Below are positions 28,669-37,183 of a DNA stretch of 46,134 nucleotides, in pieces (the first letter of the stretch is position 1; every line of letters starts with the position of its first letter). Both the position numbers and the translations under genes were made by a program. The stretch lies in contig JACAEO010000351.1 of assembly GCA_013388805.1 (NCBI GenBank), positions 1 through 46,134 on the forward strand. Direction: 5' to 3'. Below the pieces are notes generated by a model that was given only the letters and a program-made list of their open reading frames with translations, had not been told where the DNA came from and did not search any database. This DNA is from Chloroflexota bacterium (lineage in GTDB: Bacteria > Chloroflexota > Chloroflexia > Chloroflexales > Chloroflexaceae).

Positions 28669-29250
28669 ATGCGCTTTCGCACCCACCTGATCACCTCGGT
28701 CGCAACCGGCTTGCTGCTCTATCCCAACCGCCCGGCACGGTTGACGGCGCTGGTTGCGGCCAGTACCCTGATCGATGCCGACCACCTGCTGCGCTACGCC
28801 CTGCAGACCGGCGACTGGAGCGTGGTCGGCGCGCTGCACTACGACCGCTACCGGAATCGCGGCGCCGGCCCTGGCGATACCCGGCCCCGCTATGGCTCGT
28901 TGCGCTCCTGGCTCCACGACCCCGTGCTCACCCTGCCCGCCGTCTGGCTGCTGGCCGCCAGGCGCCCACGCATGCGCCCGCTCGCCGCCGGGCTGACGCT
29001 GCATCTCCTGCTCGACCATCTCGATTGGCCCTGGCGGTTCAGCGCCAGGCTGCGCGCTGGCGGCGCCTGCCAGGCCTGTGGGCGGCGTGGTGCGCGCCTG
29101 GCCGTCCACCGTGCCGGGCGCCGTGGCGCGTACTGCTACCGGGCGCTCTGCCGGCGTTGTGCCGAGCGGGCGCATCGATCGCGGTTGGACGAACAGTTCC
29201 ACAACGCTCAGCCCCTGCCGCGCCGCGCAGGCCCTGTGGTACACTGGTAG
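28669..29250 (+). CDS. Membrane-associated protein with C-terminal four-Cys zinc-ribbon-like motif
   Basis: A 193-residue protein. The N-terminus (MRFRTHLITSVATGLLLYPN, then LIDADHLLRY) and HLLLDHLDWPWRF resemble the His/Asp-rich YdjM/DUF457 inner-membrane hydrolase-like group, with three or four hydrophobic segments, but the match is loose. The last 60 residues carry CQACGRRG and CRRC, a probable zinc ribbon. AGGAG lies before the ATG. It follows the HEAT-like gene by 24 bases, in the rplS-rnhB gene run. Confidence 0.65.
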   Translation: MRFRTHLITSVATGLLLYPNRPARLTALVAASTLIDADHLLRYALQTGDWSVVGALHYDRYRNRGAGPGDTRPRYGSLRSWLHDPVLTLPAVWLLAARRPRMRPLAAGLTLHLLLDHLDWPWRFSARLRAGGACQACGRRGARLAVHRAGRRGAYCYRALCRRCAERAHRSRLDEQFHNAQPLPRRAGPVVHW

Positions 29251-29325
29251 CAATGCCCGAATCAGCCGCCGGCACCGGTCCGGCCGGATGGTGCCGATAG
29301 GGCGTCATTCAGCGAGAGGTCGTTC

Positions 29326-29829
29326 ATGGACGATGATGATCTGTTACCGTCGCAGCCCGAGGAACCGAGCGAGGAGCTAGCGCGCCTGGCGCGCGAGACG
29401 CTCGAGGCCCAGGCGGGCACGCCCGACCCGGTAGGCGCGCGCCAGCGCTGCCAGCGTGTCATTGACCTGTATGCCCAGGGACATGTGGTCGACGCCCGTG
29501 ACAACTTTCACGCCGCGTGGGTGCTGCTCTGCGGTGAGACGCAGGCCCACTACAACCTGGCGCGCATGTTTGCGCGCCGCGCAACCGAACTCGGCGAGAT
29601 GCGCGCCTGGACACTGCAGGCCATGGCCTGGGATCGCTGGCTGGTGGCCGGGGGCAAACCGCAACGCTTTGGCACCCAGATCATCAAACAGCACGGCCAC
29701 TGGACACTGGGCGCCGTCGATCCGAGCGTACGGGACGTCGAGCGGGCGCTCTATGCCGTACCGCCGCTCTACGTCCAGCAGCAACGGGCCGAGCAACTCG
29801 AGCAGCAGGAGCGCTCGAGTCAGGATTGA
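29326..29829 (+). CDS. Hypothetical protein, DUF6624-like
   Basis: A 167-residue soluble protein. Its first 35 residues are acidic and helical. The segment AWDRWLVAGGKPQRFGTQ, followed by a short DPSVRDVERALYAVPPL, resembles DUF6624, in which a helix leads into a GKPQxxGTQ loop. That family has no known activity. The N-terminal part (RQRCQRVIDLYAQGHV) could be a TPR-like pair. A GAGAGG precedes the ATG at a usable distance. Last gene of the plus-strand run that begins at rplS. Confidence 0.65.
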   Translation: MDDDDLLPSQPEEPSEELARLARETLEAQAGTPDPVGARQRCQRVIDLYAQGHVVDARDNFHAAWVLLCGETQAHYNLARMFARRATELGEMRAWTLQAMAWDRWLVAGGKPQRFGTQIIKQHGHWTLGAVDPSVRDVERALYAVPPLYVQQQRAEQLEQQERSSQD

Positions 29830-30086
29830 GTGGAGAGAGCCGATCGCCGATCGTCCTACCGTTGTCAGTCGCGTGCTGGGCAGACTGGCGGCGTTTGTCA
29901 CTCCGTGCCCTTCGGCTCCGTTCGGAATGACACAACGATGGTTCTGAGGAGTGCCTGATGGCCCGGCGCCACCGGCCCGCCGCTGGCCATCAGCTACGCG
30001 GCATGACAGCGACGTTGACATACGAGCGACAACTTGTCATGCCACGCGGTCGGTCAGCCGCGGCACGGGCCGCTGGTGTGCAGAGC
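29830..30086. other. Intergenic region between convergent genes with a dispersed repeat
   Basis: No gene seen. At 29896-29932 it holds a small element whose ends are inverted (TGTCACTCCG and CGGAATGACA) and whose centre matches the 1-54 element. The rest shows no clear terminator with a T-tract. Confidence 0.5.
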
Positions 30087-30572
30087 TTAGTCCGCGCTGT
30101 GTTCGTCGTCGGGTCGGGGATCCTGGAGGCCCTCGAAGAGTTGCTGGAGCAGGTCACGAAGCTCCTGAACCTGGGATTGGCTCAGGCTTCGCATGCGCCG
30201 ACTCACGCGGGCGTGATGGCGCGGCTTGATCCGCCGCAGCTTGTCGGCGCCCGCCGGCGTCAGGCAGATCAGGCTGACCCGGCGATCCTGCGGGTCGGGG
30301 CGTCGCTGGACATAGCCTTTGCTGATCAGCCGGTCAACGATCCCGGTCAGGTTACTGTTGTCACACAGCATCCGTGAGCTGATCTCACTGAGTGGGACGC
30401 CAGCGGGCGTGGCGTAGTTGAGGATCATAAACTGGGGGATGGTGAGATCTTCGTTGCGCAGGTCATACCGATTGTAGGTATCCATCATCGAGTTGACCTG
30501 GCGGAGCAGGGTATAGGCCTCGACTTCGGTCGGGACCTGGTCGGCCACGGAGCTGTCTGGCTGTACGCTCAT
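30087..30572 (-). CDS. MarR-family transcriptional regulator
   Basis: A 161-residue winged-helix dimer-forming regulator. The DNA-binding region is clear: TIPQFMILNYA, then VPLSEISSRMLCDNSNLTGIVDRLISKGYVQR (recognition helix) and the wing DPQDRRVSLICLTPAG. Flanking helices provide the dimer interface. Cys70 in the recognition helix region could sense oxidants, but this is speculative. It is transcribed away from the membrane-protein gene at 30702 and probably controls itself or that neighbour. Confidence 0.92.
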   Translation of the reverse strand: MSVQPDSSVADQVPTEVEAYTLLRQVNSMMDTYNRYDLRNEDLTIPQFMILNYATPAGVPLSEISSRMLCDNSNLTGIVDRLISKGYVQRRPDPQDRRVSLICLTPAGADKLRRIKPRHHARVSRRMRSLSQSQVQELRDLLQQLFEGLQDPRPDDEHSAD

Positions 30573-30620
30573 AGCCTGTCGTCCTGCTTTCAGCGTTGAT
30601 GCAATTCCTTCCCGGATCGA

Positions 30621-30649
30621 AATATAGCACGCTCCACTTCTAGTGTCAA
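30621..30649 (-). promoter_or_regulatory. marR promoter
   Basis: On the minus strand a perfect TTGACA (30649-30644), a 17-bp spacer ending in GCGTGC, and TATATT (30626-30621). The leader to the ATG at 30572 is about 42 nt. Confidence 0.85.
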
Positions 30650-30701
30650 CTCATTGTTCTGGTTTTGCAACGAAAAGCTGTGCATCAAGGGAGGTGCCCT
30701 G

Positions 30702-31562
30702 GTGATTGCGTCCGCGGCAGCGCCCCGCTACGACCGCATCGTCTCGCTGGTCTTTGTCATCCTGATCGGGCTGGCAGTGGTGTTTCTCATCGACGGCAAT
30801 CCGAACACGCTGCGCATCGTCCTGGGCGGTGATCTACCGACGATCACGCTCTCGTGGTTGCTGATCGCCTCGTTGACCGTGATCGCCAGCGCCGGGGCTG
30901 ATCTGCTCATCCGCTCGCACCCCCAGATGCAGAACCGTAGCCTGCCGGTGCTGAACCTGGGCGTGGCCCGGGTGGAGCTGGCGCCCAGCTTCTGGGTGCT
31001 GCCGTCCTTCAGTGTGATCGGCTCGTTTGCCTTCTTCCGCCTCTTCAGCGGGGCCTGGCAGGGCCTCGCCTTTGCCCTGGCCCTGGTCGCCGCAGGTGGC
31101 TCGTTGCTCCTCGTGCTGCTCGCCCAGCACTATGCGCTCGACCGCGATCCACAGCTGAGCCAGCGGGCGCAGACCGTCCTGCAGCTGGCCGGGTATCTGC
31201 TGGCCTTTGGCTGTTTCAGTGCCATCTATTATACCCGCTATCGTACACTGTACTCAGCCACGCTGACCGGCGCGACGGCCGCGCTGCTCAGCTACGCGCT
31301 GCTGGCCTACACGCCCCGCGCCAATCGCTTCCTCCTTGCCGCCCTCGTGGGCCTGGTGCTGGCCGAGACGCTGTGGGCATTGAACTACTGGGCGACCACC
31401 TTCCTGATCGCCGGCACCGTGCAGCTGGTGATCTTCTACGTTGTGGTCAGCTTGCTGCAGCACCATGCCAGCGGCCATCTGCAGCGCCGGCTCCTGGCAG
31501 AGTATGCGCTGCTCGGCGGTGGCCTGTTCGTGGCGATCGTTGTGGTGACCTTGCGCACATAG
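30702..31562 (+). CDS. Polytopic membrane protein of unknown function (DUF5656-like)
   Basis: A 286-residue integral membrane protein with about eight hydrophobic helices and few charged loops. It resembles the Chloroflexota DUF5656 group, a tentative match; no catalytic or binding motif is seen. The GTG at 30702 was chosen because AGGGAGG lies seven bases upstream; the longer frame from 30654 overlaps the marR promoter. It faces away from marR, so regulation by that repressor is possible. The 166-base gap to the next gene holds a separate promoter. Confidence 0.75.
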   Translation: MIASAAAPRYDRIVSLVFVILIGLAVVFLIDGNPNTLRIVLGGDLPTITLSWLLIASLTVIASAGADLLIRSHPQMQNRSLPVLNLGVARVELAPSFWVLPSFSVIGSFAFFRLFSGAWQGLAFALALVAAGGSLLLVLLAQHYALDRDPQLSQRAQTVLQLAGYLLAFGCFSAIYYTRYRTLYSATLTGATAALLSYALLAYTPRANRFLLAALVGLVLAETLWALNYWATTFLIAGTVQLVIFYVVVSLLQHHASGHLQRRLLAEYALLGGGLFVAIVVVTLRT

Positions 31563-31617
31563 TCCGTGCCGCCATGCCGTTGCCCGATGACTCCCGGAAA
31601 ATGCCCCGGCTTTCAGG

Positions 31618-31646
31618 TTGCCGTGGGGTGACCTTTCTGCTACACT
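31618..31646 (+). promoter_or_regulatory. Promoter of the kinase-like gene
   Basis: TTGCCG (31618-31623), a 17-bp spacer and TACACT (31641-31646). The same TTGCC-type -35 occurs at rplS and the penicillin-binding protein gene. Confidence 0.65.
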
Positions 31647-31728
31647 ACGGGGTGCGTTGAGACCTACCTCGATCTCTAGCTTCGACTGTCCCCGCTGAAA
31701 TGGCGTCGTGTCCGGGAAAGGGAGCAGC

Positions 31729-32895
31729 GTGAAGCGACCGGCAGCACAGTGGCGCTTGCCTGTAAGTGACCACGTCGCCTTCTTCAGCTATCGCTGGCTG
31801 GCCTGGGCGCTTGCTGCCCTGACCTTGACCTGGCCCGGCGCGGCCACCGCCACCCTGCCGCGTAATGCCGGGCTCCTTCTGCTGCTCGGCGTGATCAATG
31901 TGCTGGTGACGGCCCTTGCCCAGGGCTATGTGCGCCTCTTGCGCCAGCGCCCGTTGCTCTTGCTGCTCGACCTGGTGGGTGGCGCGGCGGTGCTGTGGCT
32001 GAGTGACAGTCACGCGCTGCCGTTTCTGCCCTATGCCCTGGGTGCGCTGGTGCTCCCCGCACTTGCCTTTGGCTGGCGCGGCGCGCTGCTCAGCGCGCTG
32101 AGCTTCATCGGCCTAGATGTGCTCGGCCTGACGCTGTTTAATCCCGCGACCGGTGCGGCCCTCAGCAGCGGCGCTCTCATCGTGCGCGTCCTGACGCCGC
32201 TCCTCACAGCCGGGGCCTGGCTCGTCCTGGGCCGGGTGCTGGTTCGCGAGGCGGGCGCCGGGGCCTGGCCGCGCCCACGGGTCGCCGATCCGCCGCAGGG
32301 TGGCGCCGCCCGCGGGTCCAGGCCCGCCGAGCGCGCCGGGGCCGCACTCGCCCGTGCCGAGCTCAAACGCCCCCTGAGCCCGGGCGATCCGGCGGCGAAC
32401 CCGCGTTCCGCTGCGTCGGCGATCGCCACCCGCACCGCCGCGGAGCACCACCCGGCTCCGAGCCGCCGGGTCGTCTATGATCTGCCCCCAACACCGGCGA
32501 TCACCCTCGCGGCGGCCCTCGAGCAGCTTGGTCGTTCCGTCGCTCGCCAGAGTGGCCTTGAGGTGCACGTGACCTGCAGCGGGCCGATCCGCCCGCTCCA
32601 CGCCGCCCAGCAGACGGTGTTGCTGCGCACTGCCCAGGAGGCGCTGCAGAATGTTCAGCAGCACGCCCGCGCCCACATGGTGCAGGTCGATCTCTGCTTC
32701 GAGCCCCACACGGTGCTGCTGACCGTGCAGGACGATGGCGTCGGGCTGCTCGATGGCACCTACGAACGCCCGGGACTCCACGCCCTGCGCGCGGTGCGCT
32801 ATCGCCTCGCCGAGCTCGATGGGCAGCTGAGTGTCGTTGAGGGTGAGACCGGCGGCGTGACGGTGCGGGCCATGCTGCCACTTGATGCAGTGTAG
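31729..32895 (+). CDS. Membrane histidine-kinase-like ATPase lacking a visible phospho-acceptor domain
   Basis: A 388-residue protein. Residues 20-180 hold five or six membrane helices. Next comes an Ala/Arg/Pro-rich linker (about 185-265), then a HATPase_c domain of the NarL/LiaS type (LLRTAQEALQNVQQHARA, the DDGVGL G1 box, and GGVTVRAMLPL). In complete kinases of this type a HisKA_3 box (ERxRIAxELHD) sits before the ATPase; here none is visible, only the low-complexity linker. Either the phospho-acceptor has been lost or the protein acts as an ATP-binding partner. No response regulator is adjacent. The GTG at 31729 follows AGGGAG at a short distance. Confidence 0.8.
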   Translation: MKRPAAQWRLPVSDHVAFFSYRWLAWALAALTLTWPGAATATLPRNAGLLLLLGVINVLVTALAQGYVRLLRQRPLLLLLDLVGGAAVLWLSDSHALPFLPYALGALVLPALAFGWRGALLSALSFIGLDVLGLTLFNPATGAALSSGALIVRVLTPLLTAGAWLVLGRVLVREAGAGAWPRPRVADPPQGGAARGSRPAERAGAALARAELKRPLSPGDPAANPRSAASAIATRTAAEHHPAPSRRVVYDLPPTPAITLAAALEQLGRSVARQSGLEVHVTCSGPIRPLHAAQQTVLLRTAQEALQNVQQHARAHMVQVDLCFEPHTVLLTVQDDGVGLLDGTYERPGLHALRAVRYRLAELDGQLSVVEGETGGVTVRAMLPLDAV

Positions 32896-32901
32896 GGGCC
32901 T

Positions 32902-32956
32902 TTAACGATAGCTTAACTTGTGACGGCTTGCCTGAAGCCTTCGGCGGGCGTATAAT
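32902..32956 (+). promoter_or_regulatory. PBP promoter with a PhoP/PhoB-type direct repeat
   Basis: TTGCCT (32928-32933), a 17-bp spacer and a perfect TATAAT (32951-32956). Upstream lies TTAAC-N6-TTAAC (32902-32906 and 32913-32917), an 11-bp-period direct repeat like those bound by OmpR/PhoB-family response regulators, in a normal activator position. Confidence 0.7.
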
Positions 32957-33024
32957 CCGATCGCAATCTATGTCGGTCGCCCGGCCCGGGGCCGGGTCAT
33001 CTGTTTCTTGGAGCGATCATCAGG

Positions 33025-34743
33025 ATGTCGGCGCCCGCACTGCTGCGCACGCTGTGTATCGTCGGGGCCATCGGGCTCGTCGGATACGGCATCATCCAGC
33101 CGGTTGAGGCCGAGGTGCGCTGGCTGCTCTGTCTCTGGGCCGCAGGACCGCTGCTCTGGCTCGCGGCATGGCTCGGCGCTCCGCGCCCGCAGCCTGGCCT
33201 CGCCAGGAGCGTCTACCATCTTGGCCTGGTCGTCCTGGTCGGCTTTGCGCTGCTCAGCCTCCAGTTGCTGCGCCAGCAGGTGGTGCAGGCTGAGGCGATC
33301 TACTACTTTGTCGCCACTGGCCCCGATGGCAGTTCGACCAGCAATGTGCGCCCCGTGCTCGACTCCCAGCGCGTGCTGCGTGGCCGGCTGCTCGACCGCC
33401 GGGGCGAACTGCTGGTGAGCAGCGAGACGGTGGCGGGCTTCGCGCGGCGCACGTACCCGCTCGCCGATCGCTACGATCCGCGGGCCTTCAGCAATCTGGT
33501 CGGCTTCTTCAGCACGCGCTACGGCCAGAGTGGCCTGGAGGCTACCTACGCCGAGTATCTCACTGGCCAGCGTGGCAATGCGTGGGCGCGCCTGCGCGAA
33601 CGGGTGCTCGGCGGTGCGCCCCAGGGCAATGACCTGACCCTCACGATCGATGCCGAGCTTCAGGCGCGCGCCGCAGCCGCCCTCGGCGAGCGCTCAGGAT
33701 CGGTGGTCGTGCTCGACCCGCGTAGCGGGGCGGTGCTGGCGATGGTCAGCAGCCCCGGCTTCGACCCTCGCGGGCTCAGCTTTGACCCGGGCGCCGCCGA
33801 CTGGGAGGCGGAGAATCAGCGTATCAGCGCCTACTGGGCTGAGCTTACCTCCGATGGCGCCGGCCAGCCGCTCTTGAACCGGCCCACCCAGGGCGTCTAT
33901 CCCCCCGGCTCAACCTACAAGACGGTGACGGCTGTGGGTGTGCTCGAACATCCCGCGGCGGGCCGGCCTGATGAGATCACCTGCCCCGAACGCTATCTGC
34001 CCCAGGAGGGTGCGCCGCCGGTCACCAATGCCGTGGACGGCCTCGCTGGTCTGACCGGCGATCCATCGAGCCTGGAGCGTGTCTATGCGTACTCCTGCAA
34101 TACCGCCTTCGCGCAGTACGCTGTGCGCCTCGGCCCCGAGGTGATGACCGACGTGGCCCGGCGTTTCGATATTCTTGCCCCCCAGCGCGCCAGCCCCGGC
34201 TCTGCGACCTTCAGTGACCTGCCAACCTCCCAGAGCTTGCTCTATGTTGACCCGGGCTTCCTCAATTACCCACGGGCGCTTGCCGATACCGGCTACGGCC
34301 AGGGGCAACTGCTGGTGACCCCGCTGCAGATGGCGCTGGTCGCCGCCGCCGTGGCCAACGATGGCGTGATGATGCAGCCCTACCTGGTGCAGCGCATCAG
34401 CCGGCCTGATGGCAGCGTGATCCGTGAACAGCGGCCACGCAGCATCCGGCGCGCGATGGCGTCGCCGACAGCCGGGCGCATGCTCGCCAACATGGCCGCT
34501 GTGGCTCGCTATGGCTTCGGTAAGCAGGTGAGTGATTATGTCCCCGGCATCGCCGTCGGCGGCAAGTCCGGCACCGCCGAGCACGTGCCGGGAGCAACGC
34601 CGCATGCCTGGTTTCTGGCTGTGGCGCCGCTCGATCGCCCACGCTACGCCGTGGCGGTGATGGTCGAGAGTGGCGGCGAAGGCAGTAGTGTCGGCGCAAC
34701 GCTGGCCGGCCAGGTCCTGGCCGCGGCATTCGCGACGGAGTGA
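33025..34743 (+). CDS. Penicillin-binding protein, transpeptidase (class B-like)
   Basis: A 572-residue D,D-transpeptidase that crosslinks peptidoglycan at the outer face of the membrane. The N-terminus has three hydrophobic segments (residues about 8-25, 32-50 and 65-85). The non-catalytic region begins at RGRLLDRRGELL. Penicillin-binding motifs are intact: STYK (PPGSTYKTV), SCN (YSCNTAFAQY) and KSGT (GGKSGTAEH). There is no glycosyltransferase domain. It resembles PbpA/FtsI-type proteins, but nothing ties it to division or elongation. The GGAG before the ATG is about 12 bases away. The S41 peptidase gene follows with overlapping ends, so the two are probably co-transcribed. Confidence 0.93.
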   Translation: MSAPALLRTLCIVGAIGLVGYGIIQPVEAEVRWLLCLWAAGPLLWLAAWLGAPRPQPGLARSVYHLGLVVLVGFALLSLQLLRQQVVQAEAIYYFVATGPDGSSTSNVRPVLDSQRVLRGRLLDRRGELLVSSETVAGFARRTYPLADRYDPRAFSNLVGFFSTRYGQSGLEATYAEYLTGQRGNAWARLRERVLGGAPQGNDLTLTIDAELQARAAAALGERSGSVVVLDPRSGAVLAMVSSPGFDPRGLSFDPGAADWEAENQRISAYWAELTSDGAGQPLLNRPTQGVYPPGSTYKTVTAVGVLEHPAAGRPDEITCPERYLPQEGAPPVTNAVDGLAGLTGDPSSLERVYAYSCNTAFAQYAVRLGPEVMTDVARRFDILAPQRASPGSATFSDLPTSQSLLYVDPGFLNYPRALADTGYGQGQLLVTPLQMALVAAAVANDGVMMQPYLVQRISRPDGSVIREQRPRSIRRAMASPTAGRMLANMAAVARYGFGKQVSDYVPGIAVGGKSGTAEHVPGATPHAWFLAVAPLDRPRYAVAVMVESGGEGSSVGATLAGQVLAAAFATE

Positions 34744-34754
34744 TCAGCACCACC

Positions 34755-36119
34755 ATGCGGCGTTTCTGGCCTACAGTCTGCGCGCTTGCCGGGCTCGCCC
34801 TCCTGGTCACGGGCTGCACGAGCCGGCGGCCCAGCGCGGCGTTGCCGCCCACTGGCACCCCGATCGCCGTGGTCGCTGCAACGACGGCTATCCCACCGGC
34901 ACCACCGGCCACGGCCGCCGCCCCTGCGCCGACGCGGGCGCCAGGACGCCCGGCGCCCCTTTCGGTCGTGGTCGAGACACTGCCCACTGCCACCCCGATC
35001 GGCGCCGCCCTGCGCCGCCAGGTGTTCAATGAGGTCTGGAATACGATCAATGAGAAGTACCTCTACCCGGACTTCGGTGGTGTGGACTGGGCGGCGGTGC
35101 GCGACGAGTTTGCCCCGCGGATCGAGACGGCGCCCAGTGATGAAGCCTTTTTCACCCTGCTCAGCGAGATGGTCGGTCGCCTGCGCGATGACCACTCGCG
35201 CTTCCTGCCGCCGAGCGCCGCCCAGCGGGAAGATCTTCGCACCACTGGGCGCGAAGCGCAGGTGGGCATCGGCGTGATCGGGCTGCCGCTGAGCGACGGG
35301 CTGCTGATCCAGCACGTCTTCCCCGCCAGCCCCGCCGAGCGGGCGGGCCTGCGTGCCCGCGACCGCATCGTGGCGATTGATGGCGCATTCTATGCCGACG
35401 GCGACATCCAGGGCCCTGTCGGTAGCCAGGTGCGCCTGACTGTGGTGCGGCCCGGCGCGCAGAGTCGCGATATCGTGATCACGCGCCGCCATGTGGAAGG
35501 ACGGATCGGCCCGACCGCCCTGCGCCTGGCGGGCGATATCGGCTACCTGAGCGTGACTACCCTCTGGGTGGCCGATATGGACCAGCAGGTGAGCGAGGCC
35601 CTCAGTACGCTGACCACGCCGGCCCCCGTGCGCGGCCTGATCCTGGATCTGCGGAGCAACCCTGGGGGCTGGCGCAGTGTGATGACCGGCATCCTTGGCC
35701 ATTTCGTAGCGGGGGAGGTGGGCAGTTTCACCAGCCGGATGGGCGATATGCCCCTCGTGATCAAGCCGGGTGCCGTCCCTGACCTGCGAGGCATCCCGCT
35801 GGTGGTGCTGGTGGACGAGACGACGGCATCCTATGCGGAGGTGATCGCGGCGGTGTTGCAGCGGCGGGCCGGTGCGGTCGTGGTCGGCGCGCCAACGGCA
35901 GGCAATACCGAGACGATCTATTCGTATGAACTGAGTGGCGGTGCGCGGCTCTGGGTGGCCCAGGAGGGCTTCCGGCTCAGCGATGGCGCCTCGCTTGAAG
36001 GGGTCGGTGTCCAGCCCGATATCCTCGCCCTTGATGACTGGACGCGATTCAGCCTCGCCGATGACCCTGGCATCGGCTCGGCGCTCAAGCTGCTCAATCG
36101 CAGTGCCGGGGGACAGTGA
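34755..36119 (+). CDS. S41-family (tricorn/Ctp-like) lipoprotein peptidase with PDZ domain
   Basis: A 454-residue exported protein. The N-terminus is a lipoprotein signal (LALLVTGC), then a Pro/Thr/Ala-rich linker to about residue 80. A helical region leads to a PDZ domain (QHVFPASPAERAGLRARDRIVAIDG) and the S41 core (ILDLRSNPGGWRSV). The nucleophile Ser is in ETTASYAEV. The Ser-Lys dyad lysine of classical CtpA is not at its usual place: the strand reads VVVGAPTAGNTE. It therefore fits the S41 group with PTAG loops rather than true Ctp proteases. The ATG was chosen over the GTG at 34740 for the clean signal peptide. Confidence 0.88.
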   Translation: MRRFWPTVCALAGLALLVTGCTSRRPSAALPPTGTPIAVVAATTAIPPAPPATAAAPAPTRAPGRPAPLSVVVETLPTATPIGAALRRQVFNEVWNTINEKYLYPDFGGVDWAAVRDEFAPRIETAPSDEAFFTLLSEMVGRLRDDHSRFLPPSAAQREDLRTTGREAQVGIGVIGLPLSDGLLIQHVFPASPAERAGLRARDRIVAIDGAFYADGDIQGPVGSQVRLTVVRPGAQSRDIVITRRHVEGRIGPTALRLAGDIGYLSVTTLWVADMDQQVSEALSTLTTPAPVRGLILDLRSNPGGWRSVMTGILGHFVAGEVGSFTSRMGDMPLVIKPGAVPDLRGIPLVVLVDETTASYAEVIAAVLQRRAGAVVVGAPTAGNTETIYSYELSGGARLWVAQEGFRLSDGASLEGVGVQPDILALDDWTRFSLADDPGIGSALKLLNRSAGGQ

Positions 36120-36132
36120 GCGTGGTGAGGGG

Positions 36133-36894
36133 ATGATGGGTGAGCTTCTACAGCGCGCGATCGATCTGGTGACTACGGCGCAACGGGTGGTGGTACTTAC
36201 CGGGGCGGGTTTCAGTCGCCCCTCAGGCATCCCCGACTTCCGCAGCTCGCAGGGCCTCTGGGCGCGTAGCGATCCCGCAGCGGTGGCCTCACTCCAGGCG
36301 TTCCACCGCGACCCCGATGGTTTCTACCGCTGGCTGAGCGGCCTGCTCGCCCCGATCGTGGCGGCGCGCCCCAACCCGGCGCACCTTGCCGTGGCCGAAC
36401 TCGAGGCGGCCGGGCGCGTCAGTGGGGTCATTACCCAGAATATCGATGGGCTGCATCAGCTCGCTGGCTCGCGGCGTGTGTACGAGCTGCACGGCCATCT
36501 GCGCAGCGCCACCTGCAGCGCCTGTGGGCGCCAGGTGCCAGCCGATAGCCTGCTGCCGCTGATGCGCCAGGGGCACGCGCCGCGCTGCTCGTGCGCGGGT
36601 GTCTTCAAGCCGGATGTCGTGCTCTTCGATGAGGGCCTGCCGCAGGGCTTGCTCTGGCTGGCCCATAAGCTGCTCAATGAGTGCGATCTGCTGATCGTGG
36701 CCGGTACGTCGCTTGAGGTGGCTCCGGCCTGCGATCTGCCACTGATCGCCCTGCGTCGTGGCGCCCGGCTGATCGTCGTGAACCTCGAGCCGACCTACCT
36801 CGATCCCCACGCCGACGTGGTGATCCACGACGATGTCGCAAGCGCTGTGCCGGCAATCGTCGCCGGCGCGCTGGCTGACTCCCGGCGCCCCTGA
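36133..36894 (+). CDS. Sirtuin NAD-dependent protein deacetylase (second copy)
   Basis: A 253-residue Sir2 enzyme, distinct from the one at 3142. NAD motifs GAGFSRPSGIPDFRSSQGLW and TQNIDG and the catalytic His in ELHGHLRSATC are intact. The zinc module is complete: CSAC and later CSC, giving four cysteines. It lacks the Tyr-x-x-Arg pair of desuccinylases (the segment reads FYRWLSGLL), so it is probably a plain deacetylase. Two ATGs are adjacent at 36133 and 36136; the GAGGGG immediately before them leaves the start uncertain by one residue. It is the third gene after the PBP and S41 genes. Confidence 0.92.
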   Translation: MMGELLQRAIDLVTTAQRVVVLTGAGFSRPSGIPDFRSSQGLWARSDPAAVASLQAFHRDPDGFYRWLSGLLAPIVAARPNPAHLAVAELEAAGRVSGVITQNIDGLHQLAGSRRVYELHGHLRSATCSACGRQVPADSLLPLMRQGHAPRCSCAGVFKPDVVLFDEGLPQGLLWLAHKLLNECDLLIVAGTSLEVAPACDLPLIALRRGARLIVVNLEPTYLDPHADVVIHDDVASAVPAIVAGALADSRRP

Positions 36895-37001
36895 TGGGCT
36901 GGACCGCGGGTTGATGCAACACCCACCGCCTACGGTCGGGTGAGGGGCGGCTCTGCTGCCCCAGGGACGTTGTGTCAGCCGTGCGGACAGCTGCGACCAG
37001 A

Positions 37002-37030
37002 TTGACCGCTGCGCCCTGAGCGCATACAAT
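37002..37030 (+). promoter_or_regulatory. trpD promoter
   Basis: TTGACC (37002-37007), a 17-bp spacer and TACAAT (37025-37030). The leader of about 147 nt holds a run of 7-8-base CAATC(T/G)-type repeats (37108-37147). No leader peptide rich in Trp or terminator-type attenuator was recognised. Confidence 0.75.
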
Positions 37031-37183
37031 TGGCGGCGGCTTGCTCGTGCAGTTCCAGGCGACCTGTTCGGGCATCAGCGCGACCTCGACTGTGTCCAGA
37101 TGCGCCGCGCCCAATCGACAATCGCAAATCTGCAATCTGCAATCGCACTAGCCGTCGCTCCTATTTCCACATGTGAGGTCCTG

